From DATKWS01 sp035529435 (GTDB lineage Bacteria; Krumholzibacteriota; Krumholzibacteriia; Krumholzibacteriales; Krumholzibacteriaceae): a stretch of DNA of 22,966 nucleotides. This document shows, one piece after another, positions 16,817 through 22,966 of the stretch. The position numbers and the translations under genes were made by a program. The notes beneath the pieces are model-generated. The model made no database searches. It had not been told where the DNA came from and worked only from the letters and a program-made list of their open reading frames with translations. Position 1 is the stretch's first letter. Each line of letters starts with the position of its first letter. The DNA lies in the NCBI GenBank assembly GCA_035529435.1, contig DATKWS010000245.1, forward strand, positions 1 through 22,966, written 5' to 3'.

Positions 16817-17965
16817 ATGACAAAAAAGGATTACTACGATGTCCTCGGCGTGAGCCGCGACGTCTCGACCGAAGAGATTAAGAAGGCCTACCGGAAACTG
16901 GCGCTCAAGTATCATCCGGATCGAAATCCCGGAGACACATCGGCCGAGGAAAAATTCAAGGAAGCGACCGAAGCGTACGAAATTCTCCGCGACCAGGAGA
17001 AGCGGGGGCAGTACGACCAGTTCGGTCATGCGGGTTTCACGGGCAGCGGCGCCAGGGGATTCGAGGGCTTCTCCGGTGGCATGGGGATAGACGAGGCGCT
17101 GCGGGCGTTCATGCACGCATTTGGAGGATTCGGCGGCGGATTCGAGGACATCTTCGGTGGTGGTATGGGGACGGGGAGGCGGCGCGGGCGGCGCGTCCAC
17201 CGCGGAAACGACCTTCAGATAAAGCTCCGTCTCAAGCTGCACGAGGTTGCCGCCGGCGTCACCAAGAAGATCAAGGTGAACCGGATGGACCCGTGCAAGA
17301 GCTGCAACGGGTCAGGTGCGAAGGGGGGATCGTCCAAGCAGACGTGTCCCGCCTGCAACGGTACCGGCGAGCAACGGAGCGTCTCACGCTCGCTCTTCGG
17401 GCAGTTCGTCAACGTCACGACCTGTTCGACCTGCCAGGGAGAGGGAAGCATAATCAAGGATCCCTGCTCTGATTGCAAAGGTGACGGGCGGAGAAAGGGA
17501 TCACGCAGTGTCGAAGTCAAGATTCCGGGAGGCGTCACAACGGGCAACTATATCTCACTCGAGGGTCTCGGTGACAGCGGCCCCCGCGGGGGACCTCCCG
17601 GTGACCTGATCATCGTGATCGAGGAGCTCGAGGACAAGGTGTTCGAGCGGCATGGGTACGATGTCCTGTGCGATCTCCCGGTGAGTTTCACGCAGCTTGC
17701 GCTCGGTGCACGGGTCGAGATACCGACACTCGATGGCAAGGCGGCGCTCAAGATCCCGCCGGGAACCCATTCCCACAAGATCTTCAGGTTGAAGGGCAAG
17801 GGCATTCAGATGCTTCACTCCCACGGTCGGGGAGATCAGCTGGTCCGTCTCGTCGCCTGGACACCGCAGGAATTGAGCGGGCCGGAGAAAAAGAAATTCG
17901 AAGAGCTCGAAGAGACGGTGAGGGATAAGCCGCCCACCTGCGGAAAGAAAATATACTCACATTGA
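16817..17965 (+). CDS. dnaJ: Chaperone protein DnaJ (Hsp40, type I)
   Basis: DnaJ delivers substrates to DnaK and stimulates its ATPase. The 382-residue protein has all type I parts: a J domain with YHPD (HPD at 33-35), a Gly/Phe-rich region (about 70-118), the zinc-binding domain with four CxxCxGxG repeats (Cys 160/163, 177/180, 203/206, 217/220) and the C-terminal substrate-binding domain. The start MTKKDYYDVLGV matches the family N-terminus; GAGGGA lies directly against the ATG, unusually close, and an in-frame GTG at 16802 is an alternative. It follows dnaK by 47 nt. Its TGA stop overlaps the TTG of a possible small reading frame that leads to rsmE. Confidence 0.96.
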   Translation: MTKKDYYDVLGVSRDVSTEEIKKAYRKLALKYHPDRNPGDTSAEEKFKEATEAYEILRDQEKRGQYDQFGHAGFTGSGARGFEGFSGGMGIDEALRAFMHAFGGFGGGFEDIFGGGMGTGRRRGRRVHRGNDLQIKLRLKLHEVAAGVTKKIKVNRMDPCKSCNGSGAKGGSSKQTCPACNGTGEQRSVSRSLFGQFVNVTTCSTCQGEGSIIKDPCSDCKGDGRRKGSRSVEVKIPGGVTTGNYISLEGLGDSGPRGGPPGDLIIVIEELEDKVFERHGYDVLCDLPVSFTQLALGARVEIPTLDGKAALKIPPGTHSHKIFRLKGKGIQMLHSHGRGDQLVRLVAWTPQELSGPEKKKFEELEETVRDKPPTCGKKIYSH

Positions 17966-18066
17966 AATTCGCGCGGGCGGAGCTTGCGGGACGGCTGCCG
18001 CACGAACAGCGGTTCAGAATCGTCTCCATCGCGATTGCACGTCGCGCCCGGATCGGGGTTCCGTGA
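17962..18066 (+). CDS. Possible 34-residue reading frame bridging dnaJ and rsmE
   Basis: From a TTG that overlaps the dnaJ stop (TTGA, 17962-17965), a frame of 34 sense codons runs to a TGA that overlaps the rsmE ATG (TGATG, 18064-18068). About 73% of its codons end in G or C, in keeping with the neighbours. The peptide is basic (MKFARAELAG at the start, IARRARIGVP at the end) and I recognise no family. There is no strong ribosome-binding site, so any translation would rely on coupling to dnaJ. It may be chance, a coupling leader, or a remnant of a lost gene; prmA often stands between dnaJ and rsmE in other bacteria, but no similarity to it is apparent. Confidence 0.3.
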   Translation: MKFARAELAGRLPHEQRFRIVSIAIARRARIGVP

Positions 18067-18797
18067 TGGTGAGAGAGCGTTTTTTCGCGAGCCACCGGGC
18101 TTCACCGGGCGAGAAACGCATTGTCATCTCGGGCGAAGAGTATCACCACCTCGTACGCGTGACGCGCGTCAGGGAGGGAGACGAGGTCACGGTCCTCGAC
18201 GGATCGGGGGGCATCTACGGAACGATCGTTCATCGGCTCGGCCGCGACGTGGCGATCCTGGCGGTGAATTCCTACCGGAAGGCGGGAGATCCACCCCGTA
18301 TCGATATGGCGCTGGCCCTGACGAAGGCGCACCGGCTGGATTTCGCCGTCGAGAAATGTGCGGAGATCGGTTTGCGGTGTATCATACCGTTCGTTGCTCA
18401 GCGCAGTGTATGGCGCGGCGGCGAGCGGGAGACGGCACACAAACAGGAACGGCTCGTGCGGAAGGTTGTCGCCGCATGCAAGCAGTCCGGCAATCCCTAC
18501 TTTCCCGCCGTCGGGACCGTGACGGACATCGCGGGTCTGCTCCAGGCGATTGACCGTTACCGGGCGGTCTATCTCGCCGATGCGGCGGGAAGACCCGCCG
18601 AATCCGCGATTGAGCGCGACGCGGAGGGAGATGTTCTCGGCATCGTCGGGCCGGAAGGGGGGCTCGCCGATCAGGAATGCTCGCGGCTCATCGATGCGGG
18701 AGCAATACCGGTCACGCTCGGCCCGTATGCCCTGCGCAGCGAGACGGCGGCGCTCTGTCTCCTCTTCCTCCTCGGCCGGTTGTTCGGATCCGGTTGA
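18066..18797 (+). CDS. rsmE: 16S rRNA (uracil-1498-N3)-methyltransferase RsmE
   Basis: RsmE methylates U1498 of 16S rRNA in the 30S subunit using S-adenosylmethionine. The 243-residue product is a typical length. The N-terminal PUA-like part contains EEYHHLVRVTRVREGDEV and LDGSGG. The C-terminal SPOUT domain has the knotted cofactor-site motifs GIVGPEGGL (192-200) and LGPYALRSETAAL (218-230), where the family usually has LG.RILR.ETA. The ATG at 18066 is preceded by GGGG about 8 nt upstream; a GTG one codon earlier is possible. It follows the heat-shock cluster with no terminator between, so it may share that transcript. Confidence 0.93.
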   Translation: MVRERFFASHRASPGEKRIVISGEEYHHLVRVTRVREGDEVTVLDGSGGIYGTIVHRLGRDVAILAVNSYRKAGDPPRIDMALALTKAHRLDFAVEKCAEIGLRCIIPFVAQRSVWRGGERETAHKQERLVRKVVAACKQSGNPYFPAVGTVTDIAGLLQAIDRYRAVYLADAAGRPAESAIERDAEGDVLGIVGPEGGLADQECSRLIDAGAIPVTLGPYALRSETAALCLLFLLGRLFGSG

Positions 18798-18816
18798 GCG
18801 GTGTGCATACCGGCCG

Positions 18817-18846
18817 TTGACAGGCAACTGCCGTGGTGCGTATACT
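18817..18846 (+). promoter_or_regulatory. Strong sigma-70 promoter before yqeY
   Basis: TTGACA (18817-18822) is perfect and TATACT (18841-18846) matches five of six, with an 18-bp spacer. The start would be near 18853, about 34 nt before yqeY. This separates the yqeY-cvpA-mutS2-dnaG block from the heat-shock unit. Confidence 0.75.
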
Positions 18847-18886
18847 TCCGCGATATAGCATGGGGCGTTCATGCAAGGGAGCATCG

Positions 18887-19345
18887 ATGGAACTGAATAT
18901 CATAACCAAGAAGATCCAGAACGATCTCAAGGATGCGATCAGGCAAAAGGACCGGTTGCGGATCGGCACGCTCCGGATGATGATCAGCGCCTTGAAGAAT
19001 GCGGAGCTCGAGGAACGCGGGGAGCTGACCGAGGAACAGGAGATTGCCGTACTGACGGGGTACGCGCGACGGTGCCGGGAATCGATAGCGGAGTTCGGGC
19101 GGGGCGGACGGGCCGATCTCGTAGAGAAGGAGAAAGCGGAGATCGATATCGTCATACGGTACCTTCCCGAGCAGATGGGAGAGGGCGACATCAGAAAGAC
19201 CGCGCAGGGTGTCATTGCCGAGATCGGTGCGTCCGGACCGCGCGACATGGGCCGCGTAATGGGTGAAATGATGAAGCGGGTCAAGGGACGCGCCGACGGC
19301 AACGCGGTCAAGGATATCGTTCTCGGGCTCTTGAAGAAGGAGTGA
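18887..19345 (+). CDS. yqeY: GatB/YqeY domain-containing protein
   Basis: The 152-residue protein matches the YqeY family, which resembles the C-terminal tRNA-binding tail domain of GatB, the amidotransferase subunit; its cellular role is not settled. Typical features are an N-terminal helical part (KDAIRQKDRLRIGTLRMMISALKNAE), an acidic-basic middle, the YLPEQM segment and a C-terminal DMGRVMGEMMKRVKGRADGNAVKDIV. The ATG at 18887 is chosen for the AAGGGAG just upstream. In many bacteria yqeY follows rpsU; no rpsU is seen in the short gap here. It has its own strong promoter, and its stop lies 5 nt before the cvpA ATG, indicating coupled translation. Confidence 0.92.
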   Translation: MELNIITKKIQNDLKDAIRQKDRLRIGTLRMMISALKNAELEERGELTEEQEIAVLTGYARRCRESIAEFGRGGRADLVEKEKAEIDIVIRYLPEQMGEGDIRKTAQGVIAEIGASGPRDMGRVMGEMMKRVKGRADGNAVKDIVLGLLKKE

Positions 19346-19350
19346 ATGAG

Positions 19351-19944
19351 ATGCGCGTCATTGTCGATATCGCGATCCTGGTTATTCTCCTGTTCTTCCT
19401 GGTTGCGGGGATCAGGCGCGGCCTGATACGCCAGGTTCTCCAGGTTGTCGGAATCATCGCCGCATTCATCGGCGCATTCTTTCTCGCACATCACCTCGCC
19501 GCATATCTGCAGGGGAGATTCGATCTCGGCTACCAGATACTGCTCGTCGTCTCGGCGGTTGCTCTGTTCGCCGGCATCATCGTACTGTTCCACTTCATCG
19601 GACTGGCGCTGCAGAAGGTGGCGCGAATAACACTCCTCGGTCCGCTCGATCGGGTCGGCGGCGCGGTGTTCGGCCTCATCAAGGGAACGCTGCTCGTGAG
19701 CCTGCTGCTCGTCATCCTGCTGAGTATTCCGTTACCGACTCCCGTCAAGGGCGAACTCGCGGGCGATCCACTGGTCGCGGTGATATATCCGGTGCTTCCC
19801 GTTCTGTTCAATCTTGCCGTATCGCATTCCCGCGCAGGGCCGTATTTCGAGGAGCATCTCCAGCGCGTCGAGAGCAACGAAACGGTCATCAAGACGAAGC
19901 GCACCATCGAGAGTATCAAGGTTCAGGTGGATCGGGGAACGTAG
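19351..19944 (+). CDS. CvpA family membrane protein
   Basis: The CvpA family was named for colicin V production in Escherichia coli; its general function is not firmly known. The 197-residue protein has about four membrane segments (roughly 5-20, 30-47, 62-86, 108-127), with the short basic loop AGIRRGLIRQ after the first and the family motif LDRVGGAVFGLIKG (99-112). A soluble C-terminal tail of about 60 residues follows. The ATG at 19351 follows AAGGAG by 8 nt; a GTG at 19342 overlapping the yqeY stop is an alternative. A CvpA gene directly before mutS2 is a common arrangement in bacteria, which supports both calls. Confidence 0.88.
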   Translation: MRVIVDIAILVILLFFLVAGIRRGLIRQVLQVVGIIAAFIGAFFLAHHLAAYLQGRFDLGYQILLVVSAVALFAGIIVLFHFIGLALQKVARITLLGPLDRVGGAVFGLIKGTLLVSLLLVILLSIPLPTPVKGELAGDPLVAVIYPVLPVLFNLAVSHSRAGPYFEEHLQRVESNETVIKTKRTIESIKVQVDRGT

Positions 19945-19990
19945 CAGACGGCACACCGGCTCGTGATCACGAATCAGCTCAATCCAGGGG

Positions 19991-20007
19991 CGCCGGCCGT
20001 GCCGGCG
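19991..20007 (+). other. Tight hairpin just upstream of mutS2
   Basis: CGCCGGC (19991-19997) and GCCGGCG (20001-20007) form a perfect 7-bp stem with loop CGT, ending 10 nt before the mutS2 ATG. It overlaps the only G-rich sequence available as a ribosome-binding site, so it could limit mutS2 translation. No T run follows. Confidence 0.5.
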
Positions 20008-20017
20008 GGTACGATCT

Positions 20018-22426
20018 ATGGAAATGGATAACGGGGATATGGCGTTTCAGCGATCCGGCGGGGAATTCTCCCACGCGTCGGCGAAACTGGAATTCGATTC
20101 CCTTCTCGGGATGATCGCCGCGCTTGCGCGTTCCGAGAGGGGAATGGAGAGCATACTGACCATGGGGTGGATCGGTTCCACGACCGGCGTGGAACGCAGC
20201 CAGCGTGAAATCGCTGAGCTCGTCGGGCTCCGTGAAGGCGGTGATGAAATTCCCCTCGATGGATGGAGGGACAGCTACCCGGACCTCAATCGTATCCGGG
20301 CGGCAGGGGCCGTCGCCACGGGTGAGGAACTCACGCGAATCGCGGACGGTGAACGGGTGGCCCGGCGGGTGAGCGGATTTCTCGCGGCGCGTGCCGAGCA
20401 TGCGCCGATCCTGAGCGAGCACCGGTCGTCATTGGATCCGCAGGAAGAGACCGTCGATCGTATCGCCTGGGCGGTCGGACCGGATCATGCGGTTCTCGAC
20501 CGGGCGAGCACGGACCTCGCCCGCGTGCGGAGGGAGATTACGAAGCTTCGAAATGGCCTGCGGAAAGCGTTTGCCGGATTCGTTGCGAGGTGCGACTCGG
20601 GGAAGGGGTACGAGTTCGTTACGGTCCGGGGGGAACGGTACGTCGTTTCCCTCCCGCGCGGGGAAGCCGCCCGGATTGGGGGAATCGTGCACCACGAGAG
20701 CGGCAGCGGCGCTTCTGTCTACATCGAACCGTTCGATTTCGTGGATGGCAATAACAGACTCGAGTATCTCGTCCAGGAGGAGCGCAGGGAGATTGAGAGG
20801 ATCCTCAGGGACCTGACAGCGGAGGTATTCGAGAAACGGGACATCCTCATGCGAAACCAGGACGCACTGTCCGCACTCGACGGTGTGGCGGCAAAGGGCG
20901 CGTTCGCTCAGCGGTACCGGTGCCGGGCACCCGTGCACAGCACGGACGGTACGCTCATTCTCCGTGACGCGCGTCATCCTCTGCTCGAGAAACGATTTGC
21001 CGATGCCGGACGGGGAGCCGAGATCGTTCCCCTCGATATCGACTGCGGGCCGGCGGTCCGGACCGTCGTCATATCGGGGCCGAACGCGGGCGGTAAGACA
21101 GTTGCGCTCAAATCGGTCGGGCTCCTCGTCATGATGGATGCGACCGGGCTGCTTATCCCCGCCGGCGAGGGAACGATCATTCCCGATTACGAGACGATCT
21201 TTGTCGATATCGGGGACGATCAATCGATCGAGAAATCACTCAGTACCTTCTCGTCGCGCATCGAACGTATGAAAAAAATACTCGATTCGGTGAACCGGAA
21301 ATCGCTCGTGCTCGTAGACGAGATAGGTGACGGGACCGATCCCGAGGAGGGGGCCGCGCTCGCCGAGGCGATGCTCGACCGCCTGATGCGGCTTGCCGGC
21401 AGAACAATGGTGACAACGCACCTGAGCGCGCTGAAGGGGTGGGCCCACGAGATTGAGGGGGCGGTCAATGCAACGCTCGAGTTCGATCCCGAGAAGCTCG
21501 AACCGCTCTTTACGCTCAGGATGGGAATACCGGGCCGGAGCTGGGGTATCGATATGGCGGGGCGCATGGGGCTTCCACGGGACATCATCGATGAAGCCCG
21601 GGCGGGTCTCGGTGATCACGTCATGCGACTCGAGGAGCTTCTCGCGCATCTCGAGCGCACCGAGCAGGCCGTGGAACGCAAGCGGGTGGAACTGATCGAG
21701 AAGGAGCGCATGCTGACGGAATTGATATCCGGTTACCGCGATCGACTCGACAGCTTCACGCGCAACCGCACCGAGATGGAGCAGGAGGCGCGCCGCGAGG
21801 CGCTGGATATCGTGACATCGACGCGGCGGGAGATGGAACGGCTCATACGGGAGATACGGACCAGAGATGCTGAACGGGACGTTATCCGCGAGTCCAGGGA
21901 GGCGATACGCTGGAGGCGTGATCAGATTGAACGGAAGTTGGAGAAGCGGGGGGGTGCACCGCACTTCAGACCGGATCAGCTTGCCGAGGGGATGTTCGTC
22001 GAGATCAAGAGCCTGGGCCGGTCGGGAACGATCGTCTCCATGCGGGGCGGTTCCAAGGTCCTTCTGGAACTTGCCGGTGGTTTGCGGGTAGAAACCAGCA
22101 TCGAGGATCTCGCACCGCACCGGGGCGAACGAAGGAGACAACCCACCGCGAAAGTCACATGGAACACCGATTCGTCCGAGCCGGTTTCAACCGAGCTGAT
22201 GGTTCGGGGTATGGAGCGCGCGGAAGCGCTCGAGAAGGTCGATTATTTTCTTGACCGTGCAGTGCTGCAGGGGCTCAGGCAGGTCGTGATCATTCACGGC
22301 GTCGGGAAGGGCATCCTGCGGCGAGCCATATATGATATGCTGAAGAGGGATTCCCGCGTACGCGATATACATCCCGGCGAGCCGGCGCTCGGCGGCGACG
22401 GCGTGGCGGTGGTCGAGTTACGGTGA
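20018..22426 (+). CDS. mutS2: Endonuclease MutS2 (MutS family ATPase with Smr domain)
   Basis: MutS2 proteins are MutS relatives without the mismatch-recognition domain; they have been linked to suppression of recombination and, in Bacillus subtilis, to rescue of collided ribosomes. The 802-residue product has the core and clamp region, the ATPase with Walker A GPNAGGKT (354-361) and Walker B LVLVDEIGDGTDPEEG (Asp434, Glu435), a coiled coil (about 545-640) and a C-terminal Smr domain (about 725-802). In the Smr domain the HGxG motif is kept (HGVGKG, 760-765), but the usual LDLRG motif reads LMVRG (727-731), with Met728 in the place of Asp. The ATG at 20018 gives a slightly long N-terminus; an ATG at 20039 is possible. 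It follows cvpA by 73 nt. Confidence 0.95.
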   Translation: MEMDNGDMAFQRSGGEFSHASAKLEFDSLLGMIAALARSERGMESILTMGWIGSTTGVERSQREIAELVGLREGGDEIPLDGWRDSYPDLNRIRAAGAVATGEELTRIADGERVARRVSGFLAARAEHAPILSEHRSSLDPQEETVDRIAWAVGPDHAVLDRASTDLARVRREITKLRNGLRKAFAGFVARCDSGKGYEFVTVRGERYVVSLPRGEAARIGGIVHHESGSGASVYIEPFDFVDGNNRLEYLVQEERREIERILRDLTAEVFEKRDILMRNQDALSALDGVAAKGAFAQRYRCRAPVHSTDGTLILRDARHPLLEKRFADAGRGAEIVPLDIDCGPAVRTVVISGPNAGGKTVALKSVGLLVMMDATGLLIPAGEGTIIPDYETIFVDIGDDQSIEKSLSTFSSRIERMKKILDSVNRKSLVLVDEIGDGTDPEEGAALAEAMLDRLMRLAGRTMVTTHLSALKGWAHEIEGAVNATLEFDPEKLEPLFTLRMGIPGRSWGIDMAGRMGLPRDIIDEARAGLGDHVMRLEELLAHLERTEQAVERKRVELIEKERMLTELISGYRDRLDSFTRNRTEMEQEARREALDIVTSTRREMERLIREIRTRDAERDVIRESREAIRWRRDQIERKLEKRGGAPHFRPDQLAEGMFVEIKSLGRSGTIVSMRGGSKVLLELAGGLRVETSIEDLAPHRGERRRQPTAKVTWNTDSSEPVSTELMVRGMERAEALEKVDYFLDRAVLQGLRQVVIIHGVGKGILRRAIYDMLKRDSRVRDIHPGEPALGGDGVAVVELR

Positions 22427-22481
22427 CGGCGGTGCGTGATGATCCCGAGTGGAACGAGCTTTAAAAAAGAGTACCGGAAAC

Positions 22482-22966
22482 ATGATTCCACAGAATGTTA
22501 TTGATGAGATTCGGGATCGGACCGATATCGTCCAGGTGATCGGTTCGGTGCTCGAGCTGAAGAAATCGGGCAGGAACTTCAAGGCCCTCTGTCCGTTCCA
22601 CGGAGAGAAGACGCCGAGTTTCATGGTGAGTCCGGAGAAGCAGATCTACCATTGCTTCGGGTGCGGCAAGGGGGGAAATGTATTCCATTTCCTCATGGAG
22701 TACGAGGGTTCCAGCTTCGTGGAGGCCGTTCGTCGGCTTGGAACGGAGCGGGGAATCGAAGTTGACCGGTACGTCGTTCCAAGCGAGGAGCGAGGCAAAC
22801 TCGATCCGTACTACCGCGCCATGGAATACGCGGCACGTTTCTACGGCACCATGCTGCGCGAGAGCCCTGAGGGGGAGCATGCGAGGCGGTATCTCGCAGA
22901 ACGTGAAATCGGTGGCGATCTCTTAGAACAGTTCCAGCTCGGTTTTGCACCGGCTGGATGGGACCG
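22482..22966 (+). CDS. dnaG: DNA primase DnaG, N-terminal part (cut by the window edge)
   Basis: DnaG makes RNA primers at the replication fork. Only the first 161 codons are present; the frame is open at the right edge. The N-terminal CHC2 zinc-binding domain is complete: CPFH (Cys37, His40) and CFGC (Cys58, Cys61), with the surrounding HGEKTPSF and GKGGNVFHFLMEYEG typical of the family. The beginning of the RNA polymerase domain follows (YYRAMEYAARFY, then RRYLAEREI). The ATG at 22482 gives the expected MIPQNVIDEIRDRTDIV start; only a weak CCGGAAA precedes it. It lies 55 nt after mutS2. A sigma factor gene (rpoD) would be the usual next neighbour but is outside the window. Confidence 0.95.
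   Translation, partial: MIPQNVIDEIRDRTDIVQVIGSVLELKKSGRNFKALCPFHGEKTPSFMVSPEKQIYHCFGCGKGGNVFHFLMEYEGSSFVEAVRRLGTERGIEVDRYVVPSEERGKLDPYYRAMEYAARFYGTMLRESPEGEHARRYLAEREIGGDLLEQFQLGFAPAGWD

Overview
The window is a stretch of ordinary bacterial chromosome. By eye it has high GC (third codon positions mostly G or C), closely packed genes and no sign of phage, insertion sequence, CRISPR array or plasmid functions. Pyruvate:ferredoxin oxidoreductase, an acetyl-CoA synthetase and a selenocysteine tRNA suggest an anaerobic or facultative bacterium. Several promoters carry the exact hexamer TTGACA with spacers near 17 bp, so the main sigma factor appears to read conventional sigma-70 promoters rather than the Bacteroidota type. 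The DUF5683 membrane protein and the gene mix would suit a member of, or near, the FCB lineages (Krumholzibacteriota- or Eisenbacteria-like candidates). That placement is a low-confidence inference.

Layout. (1) Positions 1-415 are mostly non-coding and hold a probable acs promoter, a 20-bp near-palindrome and three copies of a short repeat. (2) 416-2374 is acs, closed by a strong intrinsic terminator. (3) On the minus strand, 7137-2478 is a two-gene unit: pyruvate:ferredoxin oxidoreductase, then a dihydroorotate-dehydrogenase-like flavoprotein. (4) 7138-7378 is a divergent intergenic region with a 13-bp-stem hairpin and a direct repeat. (5) 7379-10668 holds a hexosephosphate mutase of the GlmM type and glmS, which together lead fructose-6-phosphate to glucosamine-1-phosphate for cell-wall precursors. 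(6) 10800-12816 holds ridA, the selenocysteine tRNA gene selC with its own near-consensus promoter, a DUF5683 membrane protein and signal peptidase I. (7) 12962-17965 is the heat-shock cluster hrcA-grpE-dnaK-dnaJ, followed by rsmE. (8) 18887 to the end is yqeY-cvpA-mutS2-dnaG, with a strong promoter before yqeY; dnaG runs off the right edge.

How the genes work together. Acs and the oxidoreductase both feed or drain the acetyl-CoA pool. GlmM and GlmS form one pathway. HrcA is the expected repressor of the DnaK-DnaJ-GrpE chaperone machine that follows it. The last block joins translation and genome-maintenance genes, ending in primase.

I found no convincing undescribed multi-gene system. The points most worth a second look are the selC locus and its unusual eighth acceptor pair, a possible 34-residue reading frame that exactly bridges dnaJ and rsmE, the long acidic GrpE extension read from a TTG start, HrcA without a consensus CIRCE site, the flavoprotein paired with the oxidoreductase, and the structured regulatory regions.
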